A model generated the notes under the pieces. The model was not told the origin of the DNA, did not search any database, and saw nothing but the letters and a program-made list of their open reading frames with translations. The position numbers and the translations under genes are program-made. From an uncultured Clostridia bacterium (GTDB taxonomy: Bacteria; Bacillota; Clostridia; Christensenellales; UBA1242): 15,060 bases of DNA. Position 1 is the first letter of the stretch; each line of letters begins with the position of its first letter. The DNA lies in assembly GCA_947384015.1 (NCBI GenBank), contig CANDFN010000017.1, positions 1-15,060 on the forward strand. Reading direction: 5' to 3'. Below, piece after piece: positions 1 to 7,321 of the stretch.

Positions 1-39
1 TTATGGTGACTGGAGTTCAGACGTGTGCTCTTCCGATCT
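1..39. other. Illumina adapter contamination, left contig end
   Basis: Positions 6-39 match the Illumina TruSeq read-2 adapter (it begins GTGACTGGAGTTCAGACG and ends GCTCTTCCGATCT). The five bases before it (1-5) are probably the inner end of a sample index. This is library sequence, not genome. Genomic DNA starts at about position 40, inside the terminator of the HU gene. Confidence 0.97.
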
Positions 40-40
40 A

Positions 41-65
41 AAAAAGCGGTAATTCACCGCTTTTT
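41..65 (-). terminator. Rho-independent terminator of the HU gene
   Basis: A perfect 10-bp inverted repeat (AAAAAGCGGT at 41-50, ACCGCTTTTT at 56-65) with a 5-base loop begins directly after the HU stop codon at 68-70. Read leftward it is a GC-core hairpin followed by five T. Any longer T tract is lost because the adapter starts at position 39. Confidence 0.85.
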
Positions 66-67
66 GT

Positions 68-340
68 TTATTTTACAACCTGTTTTAGATTATCACTTGC
101 CCTAAAGGTTGGGGTTTTACGGGCAGATAACATTTGAGTTTTGCCTGTTTTAAAACTATACATCTGTTTTGGTTTCTTTTCGCTTATCTTAAACTTTCCA
201 AAATTGCTTAATGTTACACTATCGCCATGTTTCAGCGCATCTTTAATAACATCAATAATTGTGTCTAAGCAAAGTTTACAATCCTTTTTTGTTAACCCAG
301 ATTTATTGTTTAATTCGGCTATAAATTCATTTTTATTCAT
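68..340 (-). CDS. HU-family DNA-binding protein
   Basis: This is a 90-residue histone-like protein of the HU/IHF family, which dimerises and bends DNA in the nucleoid. It aligns without gaps, from memory, to the 90-residue bacterial HU core. Visible family features are MNKNEFIAEL at the N-terminus, GLTKKD (15-20), the NFGKF turn (46-50) and a C-terminal TPTFRASDNLKQVVK helix. The ATG at 340 is chosen because GGAGG (complement of 346-350) lies five bases upstream. A possible nine-residue extension from an upstream ATG at 367 would read through that ribosome binding site. Oddly, the beta-arm tip, normally R-N-P-x-T-G with the DNA-intercalating proline at 63, reads Y-S-F-K-T-G here, so Phe63 replaces the proline. 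The gene starts 48 bases after the flippase stop and is probably cotranscribed with it. Confidence 0.93.
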   Translation of the reverse strand: MNKNEFIAELNNKSGLTKKDCKLCLDTIIDVIKDALKHGDSVTLSNFGKFKISEKKPKQMYSFKTGKTQMLSARKTPTFRASDNLKQVVK

Positions 341-388
341 ATAATCCTCCAAAACTATAGTTTCCAATGACAGAAGTTTTAAACAAAT

Positions 389-1879
389 TTAACAAATCTT
401 ATATTTAAAATAGGCATTTTCTTTTTTATTAAACACATTAAGTTTAAAAATACTATAGCAATAAAGCAATGCAACGATAATTAACGCTAGTAAGAAATTT
501 AATTTTCCAACCACTACACTATTTAACAACAAAACGCAAGCTGCCATAACAATATTTATTAATAAAATCTTAATAGAAGGGGTAATATTACATCTAACCC
601 TCTTTTTTATGCTTATATAATTTAAAAGCATAACAACAAAATAACAAATGGTATTACCTAATGAAAGTGCATAGATATTAAACATCTTGGTTGGCATAAG
701 AGCCAATTCTATTATAAACTTAAACAAAACTGCTATGCTTAAATTTTTAACCGTTACCCTTCTGCACTCCATTGCTTGTAACGAAGATGATAAAACCTGA
801 TTAATTGCCAAAAACAGAATTCCAACACCAGAAATTTGCAATAGCAAACCTGCAATATCCAAACCGCCAGCATTTGAATTCATAAACCTTCCGCCATACA
901 AAATTAGCAACAATTGCTTTGGAACAACTAAAAATAATAACACACAAGGCAAGGTTAAAATAATAACAATTTTAATTGCAAGGTTTAGTTGTGTTTGTTT
1001 GTTTTTAGATTGTCTATTTATGCAAGGCAAAAGCACACTAGCTATTGCAAAAGAAAAGATTGTAGGCAAACCAATTAAACTTCCAACTGCACCACTTTCT
1101 AGCCCATACATAAAAATAGCATCCGCCTTGGTAAAATTAAAGGCAAGTAAATTTACAACTATTAAACTATCAACAAAACCAGCGACAGGCAAAAGAACAT
1201 TTGTAAAAGTTATTGGCAATATGTCCCGCATAATTTCTTTAAAAGGAACATCTTCGCCCTTTGCAGTTTTTCTTTTCCGCAAAAAGAAAAGTAAAATTAA
1301 AAGTGCAACAACCTCGCTTACCACAATAGCAACCATCGCACCTATTATTGCACTAAAGATACTAACCTTAACAAGCATTAAACTTAACGCCAGCCCAAGC
1401 ACCAATTTTACAAACTGCTCTGCAATATTAGAAAGTGCACTAGGGGTAAATTGTTTTCGCCCCTGAAAGATTCCTCTTAAAACACTGCACACACCAACTA
1501 CAATTATTGTGGGTGCTAAAATTAAATAACAAATTGCTAAACGCTGTTCACCTTGCAAACGCGCTAAAAGTTTACTAAAAATTACCAATAAGGCAGAAAG
1601 CGTAAGTGAAATAGAACAGGTAAAAATTAAACACTTTTTTATTACGCTAGCTTGATTGTCTGGATGCTTTGCAATAACTTTAGATATAGCCATTGGTATA
1701 CCTGCCGTTGCAATAACCACACAAAGTGAATAAAGCGGAAAAATTAACTGATAAAGGCCAATACCAACACCGCCCAAAATTCGTGTAAGCACAATACGAT
1801 AAACTGCACTAAATACTTTTGCCAGCACTCCACCAACCGACAACATCAACGCACCAGACAACATCCCTTTGTTTTGCAT
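389..1879 (-). CDS. SpoVB-like polysaccharide/lipid flippase (MOP superfamily)
   Basis: This is a 496-residue, very hydrophobic integral membrane protein with roughly 14 predicted membrane segments. The N-terminus (KGMLSGALMLSVGGVLAK, then RILGGVGIGLYQLIFPLYSL) matches the start of the SpoVB/YtgP branch of the MATE/MOP exporter superfamily. Members flip lipid-linked peptidoglycan precursors or polysaccharide units across the membrane. The length is typical of the family. SpoVB in a strict sense is a sporulation protein, but nothing else in the window indicates sporulation, so a general lipid II or oligosaccharide flippase is equally likely. The ATG at 1879 has no Shine-Dalgarno sequence, and a weak TATAGC lies 12 bases upstream. 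The gene diverges from the dus gene across a 66-base promoter region and is followed by HU. Confidence 0.85.
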   Translation of the reverse strand: MQNKGMLSGALMLSVGGVLAKVFSAVYRIVLTRILGGVGIGLYQLIFPLYSLCVVIATAGIPMAISKVIAKHPDNQASVIKKCLIFTCSISLTLSALLVIFSKLLARLQGEQRLAICYLILAPTIIVVGVCSVLRGIFQGRKQFTPSALSNIAEQFVKLVLGLALSLMLVKVSIFSAIIGAMVAIVVSEVVALLILLFFLRKRKTAKGEDVPFKEIMRDILPITFTNVLLPVAGFVDSLIVVNLLAFNFTKADAIFMYGLESGAVGSLIGLPTIFSFAIASVLLPCINRQSKNKQTQLNLAIKIVIILTLPCVLLFLVVPKQLLLILYGGRFMNSNAGGLDIAGLLLQISGVGILFLAINQVLSSSLQAMECRRVTVKNLSIAVLFKFIIELALMPTKMFNIYALSLGNTICYFVVMLLNYISIKKRVRCNITPSIKILLINIVMAACVLLLNSVVVGKLNFLLALIIVALLYCYSIFKLNVFNKKENAYFKYKIC

Positions 1880-1911
1880 AACATATTTTTTGCTATATTG
1901 TTAAATTTATT

Positions 1912-1939
1912 TTGAAAATTAACACTTTTTTATTATAAT
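1912..1939 (+). promoter_or_regulatory. Predicted leaderless promoter of dus
   Basis: TTGAAA (1912-1917), a 16-base spacer and a perfect TATAAT (1934-1939) precede the ATG at 1946 by only six bases. There is no purine-rich ribosome binding site in between. Transcription is expected to start at or next to the A of the ATG. Confidence 0.72.
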
Positions 1940-1945
1940 TTAATT

Positions 1946-2896
1946 ATGCAAAGCAAAAAAGACGCAAAATTTATAGTTAAGGACAAGAAAATTAAGTTTA
2001 AAAATTTTATTTATGCACTAGCTCCTATGGCCGGCGTTACCGATTTTGCCTTCCGTAAAATTTGTGCAGATTTTGGTGCAGATATGGTTGTTACAGAAAT
2101 GATTAGCTTAAAAGCTTTAAGCAACAATTCTGCAACTACATCAAAAATGCTTAGGGAAGAAAGCGAAGCAATTCGTTGTTGCCAAATTTTTACACACGAA
2201 GCGGACATCATTCCAACAACAATAAACTCTGCTTTGTTTAACAATTTTGATATTATAGATATAAACTGCGGTTGCCCCGCCCCAAAAATTGTAAAAAACA
2301 AAGACGGCAGTGCCATGATGAGCAATTTAGAAAACACCAAAAAAGTTATAAGCAGTTTAGTAACAAATAGCAACAAGCCTATATCTGTAAAATTTAGGCT
2401 AGGCATAAATGGTATAAACAATTATTTAGAGTTTGCAAAAATGTGCGAAGAATGTGGCGTTAGCTTTTTAACCCTCCATGCGCGAACAAAAGAACAAGGC
2501 TATGCTGGCGTTGTAGATAGAGAGGCTTATAAAAAATTAGTAGACACTGTGCAAATACCGGTGTTTTGGAGTGGCGACATCCTTACAAAGCAAGATGTAG
2601 AATATGCCAAAAGCATAGGTTGCGCGGGTGTTATGATTGGGCGCGCCAGCCTAGGAAACCCTGAAATTTTTGCAAGCCTAAAAAGCATTAAACCCACATA
2701 TACAAAAAAGCAAGCAATTATTAATCATTTAAATTTATTAAAAACTTATTTTAAAACCGAAAGAACACTTGTTGCCTACTTTAAAAAACATTTGATGTGG
2801 TATGTAAAAGCAACACAAAATGCAACACTTACAAAGCAAAAAATTTTAGAGTTCTCAACACTTAAAGAAATAGAAGATTTAATAGAACAGTTATAA
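1946..2896 (+). CDS. dus: tRNA-dihydrouridine synthase (DusB-like)
   Basis: This 316-residue FMN-dependent Dus-family enzyme reduces specific uridines in tRNA to dihydrouridine using NADPH. Family motifs are present in order. LAPMAGVTDFAFRK (25-38) is the FMN-binding start of the TIM barrel. INCGCPAPK (106-114) holds the catalytic cysteine (Cys110). LHARTKEQGYAG and SGDI follow, and GCAGVMIGRASLGNP is the C-terminal phosphate-binding loop. The DusB subgroup is the usual one in Gram-positive bacteria; that assignment is by resemblance only. A lysine-rich stretch of about 20 residues precedes the barrel, somewhat longer than usual, but no other start codon is suitable. The gene lacks a Shine-Dalgarno site and appears leaderless. 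The RNHCP gene follows after 10 bases in the same transcript. Confidence 0.92.
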   Translation: MQSKKDAKFIVKDKKIKFKNFIYALAPMAGVTDFAFRKICADFGADMVVTEMISLKALSNNSATTSKMLREESEAIRCCQIFTHEADIIPTTINSALFNNFDIIDINCGCPAPKIVKNKDGSAMMSNLENTKKVISSLVTNSNKPISVKFRLGINGINNYLEFAKMCEECGVSFLTLHARTKEQGYAGVVDREAYKKLVDTVQIPVFWSGDILTKQDVEYAKSIGCAGVMIGRASLGNPEIFASLKSIKPTYTKKQAIINHLNLLKTYFKTERTLVAYFKKHLMWYVKATQNATLTKQKILEFSTLKEIEDLIEQL

Positions 2897-2906
2897 AGGA
2901 AAAAAT

Positions 2907-3242
2907 ATGAAACACTTTAGTAAAAACGACCAAGGCTTTACCTGCATAGTTTGCGGAGCACAGGTTGAGCCGTTGGGTTACTCTTCTCGTGACCATTGCC
3001 CAAAATGTTTACACTCTTTACATATAGACATAAACCCAGGCGACAGATTAAACACTTGCCTTGGAATATTAAAACCTATAAGTATTACAACAAACAGTAA
3101 AAAAGGCTATATAATAAATTATCGTTGTGATAAGTGCGGAAAACTTCATAACAACCGCGCCGCCACAGACGATAAGCAATCGTTAATCTTTGCACTTATG
3201 AATGGCACTTACGACGAAACACTAAAAAAGATGTTGCACTAA
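2907..3242 (+). CDS. RNHCP-domain zinc-ribbon protein
   Basis: This 111-residue protein matches the RNHCP family, small proteins of unknown function named after a conserved pentapeptide. Visible elements are F-T-C-I-V-C-G near residues 11-17, the signature region SRDHCPKCLHSLHID (27-41), NPGDRLNTCLGILKPI, and a second CxxC pair in YRCDKCGKLHNNRAATDD. The family pentapeptide RNHCP reads RDHCP here. The paired CxxC motifs suggest one or two zinc ribbons, and an RNA-related role is only a guess. AAAGGA (2895-2900) sits six bases before the ATG. The gene is the second of a dus operon, and its stop codon lies in the loop of the terminator hairpin. Confidence 0.88.
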   Translation: MKHFSKNDQGFTCIVCGAQVEPLGYSSRDHCPKCLHSLHIDINPGDRLNTCLGILKPISITTNSKKGYIINYRCDKCGKLHNNRAATDDKQSLIFALMNGTYDETLKKMLH

Positions 3243-3259
3243 TTGCAACATCTTTTTTT
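3224..3259. terminator. Bidirectional terminator between RNHCP and metallopeptidase genes
   Basis: GATGTTGCA (3230-3238) and TGCAACATC (3244-3252) form a perfect 9-bp stem with a 5-base loop. It is flanked by six A on the left and seven T on the right, so it can terminate both converging genes. The RNHCP stop codon (3240-3242) lies in the loop, and the opposing gene ends at 3261. Confidence 0.88.
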
Positions 3260-3260
3260 A

Positions 3261-3983
3261 TTAAACGTTAAAGCCGAAATCTACTACACCTAAACGTTTT
3301 GCAAGCTTAACATTTTTGCCATGCTCTCTTTTTATGTTCTTTTTGGCACGCTCTTCACTTGTTCTAGTTTCTCTAACAGATTCAATAGCAAGTCTAAAAT
3401 ATTCTATTAATTGAGTATCATTTGTTAACACAATCATGCGGTTCATTAATTGTTCAACATATTCATAAGCTTTTTCATCCGCATCTTGCTCTGCTGCGTG
3501 TAAATATTCATTGCTACTAGCTAAACGAACAACTAATTTTGATAGCTTTTTAGTATTTTTTCTATTTGCATACTTGTCTGCAAGGGCTTCAATAGCTTTA
3601 CGTTCTCTATCCAAATCAAATTCTAAACTTGGTTGTTGTATGCTTTGCACTATGTGTTGAGTTTCATGCGCACAAAGAATCATTGTAAATGCATAAGAAA
3701 ATGCACCTGTTGCCAAAGACCAAGTTCTATCTACAGAAACATTAAAGCCTGTTTTGCCAACTCTCTCCACATCTGCGTAATGGTCTAATGGTTTATCTAC
3801 TATAAAGTTAACTTTATATTTAGAGCCATCTATGCTATTTAGTCTAAAAATCCATTCTCTAAAATTGTTAAAGAACTCTTGAGTTTCTGTTGGGCTTATA
3901 ACTTTATCTTTAACCATGTTTTTAAAATGGTTTAACATATTAGCTTCAATTTTATCTTTTGATAATTCATAAATTTCTTTCAT
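3261..3983 (-). CDS. Putative HETQH zinc metallopeptidase, uncharacterised
   Basis: I do not recognise the family of this 240-residue soluble protein. It contains a zinc-protease signature, HETQH (106-110), preceded by a hydrophobic stretch (FSYAFTMILCA) as in HExxH helices. About 55 residues later the acidic stretch AAEQDADEKAYEYV (163-176) resembles the ExDAD-type helix that supplies the third zinc ligand in gluzincin-like peptidases, with Glu165 the best candidate. The C-terminus is basic and charged (KKNIKREHGKNVKLAKR). There is no signal peptide or membrane segment, so it is probably cytoplasmic. The ATG at 3983 is preferred over the adjacent upstream TTG; AAAGGTAGG lies upstream. It is transcribed alone from a near-consensus promoter and diverges from argS. 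Peptidase activity is inferred from motifs only. Confidence 0.78.
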   Translation of the reverse strand: MKEIYELSKDKIEANMLNHFKNMVKDKVISPTETQEFFNNFREWIFRLNSIDGSKYKVNFIVDKPLDHYADVERVGKTGFNVSVDRTWSLATGAFSYAFTMILCAHETQHIVQSIQQPSLEFDLDRERKAIEALADKYANRKNTKKLSKLVVRLASSNEYLHAAEQDADEKAYEYVEQLMNRMIVLTNDTQLIEYFRLAIESVRETRTSEERAKKNIKREHGKNVKLAKRLGVVDFGFNV

Positions 3984-4004
3984 CAATAACCTACCTTTTT
4001 CGAC

Positions 4005-4032
4005 ATTTTAACACAAATATAAAATTTGTCAA
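4005..4032 (-). promoter_or_regulatory. Promoter of the HETQH metallopeptidase gene
   Basis: On the minus strand, a perfect TTGACA (complement of 4027-4032) is followed after 16 bases by TAAAAT (complement of 4005-4010). The predicted start is about 20 bases before the ATG, leaving room for the AAAGGTAGG ribosome binding site. This is a conventional leader, unlike that of the divergent argS. Confidence 0.8.
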
Positions 4033-4050
4033 TAGGGTTTAAAATTTTAA

Positions 4051-4079
4051 TTGCAAAAAATTTTATTGTGTGCTAAACT
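4051..4079 (+). promoter_or_regulatory. Predicted leaderless promoter of argS
   Basis: TTGCAA (4051-4056), a 17-base spacer and TAAACT (4074-4079) end six bases before the argS ATG at 4086. No Shine-Dalgarno sequence fits between the -10 box and the ATG, so the mRNA should start at the initiation codon. There is no room for a T-box leader. Confidence 0.68.
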
Positions 4080-4085
4080 CTTGTT

Positions 4086-5753
4086 ATGGATATAAAAAGA
4101 TTAATTTCAGATAGCGTTGATTTTGATAATCTTAACGCTTATGACCTACTTTTAGAAAGTTCTTCACCAGACAAGGGAGATTATTGTTTACCATGCTTTA
4201 CTTTAAGCAAAATTTTGCATGACAACCCTAACAACATCGCAAATAAAGTAAATTCATCAATAAAACCACATAAATTTATTGAAAAAACAGAGGTTGTTGG
4301 CGGTTATATAAACTTCTTTTTAAACAAGCAAACTATTGCCCAAGAAGTTTTAAATAATTTTAACGATACTAATTTAAAGTTAACTATTGGAAACAATCAA
4401 ACAGTTTGTATTGACTATTGCAGCCCTAACCTTGCCAAATATTTGCACATTGGTCACTTAAAAACAACAATTATTGGTGAAAGTTTGGCTCGTATTTTTG
4501 AACAATGCGGTTACAAGGTAAAAAGATTAAATTTTGTTGGCGACTATGGAACTCCGTTTGGAATGATGATTTATGGCATATTAAACTGGGGAAGCATAGA
4601 AGATGTTAAAACACGCGGAAATGAAGCCTTGCAAGAATATTATGTTCGTTTTAATAAAGAGGCCGCTGAAGACGAAAGTTTATTACAATCTGCGCGCGAC
4701 ATATTTCAAAAAATAGAGCAAAAAGATGCTGAAATCTACCCAATTTATCAACTAATTTTAGATATAGCACTAAAAGACGCAAAAAACATGTTTAACACAT
4801 TGGGTGTTCATTTTGATGACTATCGTGGCGAAATGTATTACAACCAGTTTGTGCCACAAGCTATAGAGCTTTTAAAAAATAAAAAATTGTTAACATTAAG
4901 TGAAGATGCACAGATTGTGGACCTATCTGTCTACGACATGTCACCTGCCGTTATTTTAAAAAAGGATGGAACCACTCTTTATATAACAAGAGATATAAGT
5001 GCAATCATTTCTCGTTATAACGAATATAAATTTGATAAAATATTATATGTTACAGATGTGGCACAATCATTACACTTTAAACAGCTTATAAAGATTATAG
5101 AGCTTTTAGGTTACGATTATTATTCTGGCACAGAACATGTGCCTTATGGTCGTTTTAGTTTACCAGACGGAAAGATCAGCTCACGCCGAGGCAAACAGGC
5201 TGTGTTGGTAGACTTAATAGAATACATTAAGCAAAAAGCAGAAGCTGTTATAGAAAACCGAACCTTTAACATAGAAAATCCAACCGATGTAGCATCTAAG
5301 GTTGCACGTGCAGTGCTTAACTTTAGCGTATTAAAGGTGGAACGCACAAAAGACTGTGTTTTTGATATAGAAAAAGCCTTTTCTTTTGACGGCGAAACTG
5401 CACCTTATATGCAATACACCTACACCCGTCTTGAAAGCATTTTAAGAAAATTTGATAACGACAGCTGCAAGGCCGATTACTCTTGTTTTAATACCGAAGC
5501 ATTTAGCCTTGTTAAAATGATAAATAATTTTACCAACACCATTACAACAGCATTAGCCAAACGAGACCCAAGCATACTTGCAAACCGCTTAATGGATTTA
5601 TGTAAAACATTTAACAAATTCTATGTAAGCACAAAAGTGCTAGACGGAAACCCTAACACTACAAAAGCAAAAATTGAATTGGTAAAGGCTTTAAAAACAA
5701 CCTTAAAGGTTGGATTTAACTTAATTTGTATAGACACATTAAAAGAAATGTAA
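4086..5753 (+). CDS. argS: Arginine--tRNA ligase (ArgRS)
   Basis: This 555-residue class I aminoacyl-tRNA synthetase attaches arginine to tRNA-Arg in the cytoplasm. The N-terminal tRNA-recognition domain spans about residues 1-100 and includes VVGGYINFFLN. It is followed by the signature SPNLAKYLHIGHLKTT, with HIGH at 121-124, and NFVGDYGTPFGMM. The second signature loop reads KISSRRG (363-369), the usual ArgRS variant of KMSKS. The C-terminal DALR anticodon-binding domain starts at about PYMQYTYTRLESILRK and runs to the end. The length is normal. The gene is monocistronic: a leaderless-type promoter lies upstream and a hairpin terminator starts at the stop codon. Confidence 0.98.
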   Translation: MDIKRLISDSVDFDNLNAYDLLLESSSPDKGDYCLPCFTLSKILHDNPNNIANKVNSSIKPHKFIEKTEVVGGYINFFLNKQTIAQEVLNNFNDTNLKLTIGNNQTVCIDYCSPNLAKYLHIGHLKTTIIGESLARIFEQCGYKVKRLNFVGDYGTPFGMMIYGILNWGSIEDVKTRGNEALQEYYVRFNKEAAEDESLLQSARDIFQKIEQKDAEIYPIYQLILDIALKDAKNMFNTLGVHFDDYRGEMYYNQFVPQAIELLKNKKLLTLSEDAQIVDLSVYDMSPAVILKKDGTTLYITRDISAIISRYNEYKFDKILYVTDVAQSLHFKQLIKIIELLGYDYYSGTEHVPYGRFSLPDGKISSRRGKQAVLVDLIEYIKQKAEAVIENRTFNIENPTDVASKVARAVLNFSVLKVERTKDCVFDIEKAFSFDGETAPYMQYTYTRLESILRKFDNDSCKADYSCFNTEAFSLVKMINNFTNTITTALAKRDPSILANRLMDLCKTFNKFYVSTKVLDGNPNTTKAKIELVKALKTTLKVGFNLICIDTLKEM

Positions 5754-5779
5754 AAAACCCAGCAAATCTGGGCTTTTTT
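5752..5779. terminator. Bidirectional terminator between argS and protease genes
   Basis: CCCAG (5758-5762) pairs with CTGGG (5768-5772) around a 5-base loop. Six A lie on the left and, after one unpaired C, six T lie on the right. It can serve argS (stop 5753) and the converging protease gene (stop 5781). Confidence 0.82.
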
Positions 5780-5780
5780 A

Positions 5781-7265
5781 TTATTTTAATAAATTGTTTA
5801 CACCTTCTACATTAACATTAACTGCTACATCTTCTACACCATTGCGTGTAACTTTAAAGGTCAGTTTACTATTAGTTCTAACCTTTAATAATAAATCGTC
5901 AATTTGATAAGATGCTGTAATTTTATATTCGTTACTGTTATCTATAATAACGCCAGTAATGATGTCGTCAACTTGTAAGCCACTATTAAACAATACTCCG
6001 TTAGACAACCCCACAACTGTTACATTATAACTTAACTTACCTGTTGTTTCGTCAAAGTCGGCATAAACATCTTTTAATGTTGCACCCATATCTTTTACTG
6101 TGAATGCTTTTACTGAATATCTAACACCATTAGCCAATAAGTTTTCCACACATGGTTTTACCATATCTATAGGCAATGCATAACTCCAGTTATCTCCAGA
6201 ATTAGAGCCAGCATTAATAATACCCACTAACTCTCCTTTTGTGTTAAATAATCCGCCACCAGAGTTGCCACCATAAATAGCATTATCTATTCTCATAACC
6301 CTAAATGTATGAACCATATTGTCTGCAGGCATTTCGTCAATATCAATCTCTTCACTACAAACAGACACTATACCTTTGGTAACGCTAATTCCAAAGCCAG
6401 AAGGCCCTCCTATTGCATAAACTTCATCAAGCAAACTATAATCTGTTGCAAAAGTAGCTTCGCATGCGTCTTTATTCATTGCAAGCAAGTCGGCAGTTTT
6501 TACCTTAACAAGTGCCAAGTCGTGGTCTACAGAATAAGCTACACATGTAGCACTTACCCCGCCATCAAACTCGTAAGCTGTGTAGTAATACTCACCTTCA
6601 GCCTCATCCCCGTATATTACTTTAGAATCTCTAATATAATAGGTGCTATTTTCATAACCATATGGATAAAGCATAATTTCTTCTGGTAACTTGTTTGCAT
6701 CTGTGCTTGTATAACAAGTAACAACATGGCTATTAGTTATTATATAACTATATTCTGTTTCCATTTTATAAACAACACCAGAACCCGCATAAATTTCGTA
6801 ACCATTATAATAGTGAGGAAGTGTCATTCCATATTTATTTACTGTTTCGTAAGAATCTCTAACATGAAAGGCTGTATAAATACTAACAGAGTTATTCATT
6901 GCAGAATAGATATTTAATTTAGTTGGAGTTAGATCTTCCTCATTATTTGTTGCAATATAAGCCTTTAAAAACTCTTTATAATTCTCGTCCGAATTGGTTT
7001 GGTAAATACCAGCATCTACACATGCTTCAAAAATATCGCGCAATGTTATTTCAGCATCTTTACCATTTTCCACTGATATAGTAGAAGTTCGGCCATCCGA
7101 ATATTTTACTGTATAAATAGAAGTATTGCCATTTACACCAGTGTATTCTATACTGCTAACATAAACTTCTGCACATCCGCCCAAAAATAATAAACAAGGT
7201 AGAATAAATGCTAAAAGTAAAAGCAGAATAACTCTCTTTATGTTTTTAGATTTTGTTTGTTGCAT
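5781..7265 (-). CDS. HtrA/DegP-like S1C serine protease, predicted lipoprotein, with PDZ domain
   Basis: This 494-residue surface protease probably acts in protein quality control outside the membrane. An N-terminal Lys/Arg-rich stretch and hydrophobic segment lead into the lipobox FLGGC (Cys31), predicting a lipid-anchored protein. Residues 32 to about 155 form a domain I do not recognise. The trypsin-like domain carries His180 (TNSHVV), Asp249 (DHDLALVKV) and Ser335 (GGNSGGGLFN). The usual GNSGGPL reads GNSGGGL. A PDZ-like domain follows at about 390-490 (GVLFNSGLQVDDIITGV, LTFKVTRNG). The ATG at 7265 is preferred over an upstream TTG because GGAGG (complement of 7271-7275) is five bases away. 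Two TATAAT copies (complements of 7278-7283 and 7288-7293) lie upstream without a clear -35. The gene stands alone. Confidence 0.9.
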   Translation of the reverse strand: MQQTKSKNIKRVILLLLLAFILPCLLFLGGCAEVYVSSIEYTGVNGNTSIYTVKYSDGRTSTISVENGKDAEITLRDIFEACVDAGIYQTNSDENYKEFLKAYIATNNEEDLTPTKLNIYSAMNNSVSIYTAFHVRDSYETVNKYGMTLPHYYNGYEIYAGSGVVYKMETEYSYIITNSHVVTCYTSTDANKLPEEIMLYPYGYENSTYYIRDSKVIYGDEAEGEYYYTAYEFDGGVSATCVAYSVDHDLALVKVKTADLLAMNKDACEATFATDYSLLDEVYAIGGPSGFGISVTKGIVSVCSEEIDIDEMPADNMVHTFRVMRIDNAIYGGNSGGGLFNTKGELVGIINAGSNSGDNWSYALPIDMVKPCVENLLANGVRYSVKAFTVKDMGATLKDVYADFDETTGKLSYNVTVVGLSNGVLFNSGLQVDDIITGVIIDNSNEYKITASYQIDDLLLKVRTNSKLTFKVTRNGVEDVAVNVNVEGVNNLLK

Positions 7266-7321
7266 CAAATCCTCCGTATTATATTTTATTATAGCATAAA
7301 TAAAAATTATTTATATATATT

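Noticed and set aside
341..367. Nine-residue N-terminal extension of the HU protein from an ATG at 367.
   Set aside because: The extension contains the GGAGG ribosome binding site, and the HU family starts at the downstream ATG at 340.
999..1466. Long plus-strand open frame of 155 codons.
   Set aside because: It lies entirely antisense to the SpoVB-like flippase, is rich in Lys/Ser/Thr codons mirroring membrane segments, and has no ribosome binding site or homology I recognise.
2011..2421. Antisense open frame of 136 codons on the minus strand.
   Set aside because: It is a shadow of the dus coding sequence with no start signals.
4021..4085. T-box leader upstream of argS.
   Set aside because: The promoter lies immediately before the ATG, so no leader RNA is available, and no T-box motif is visible.
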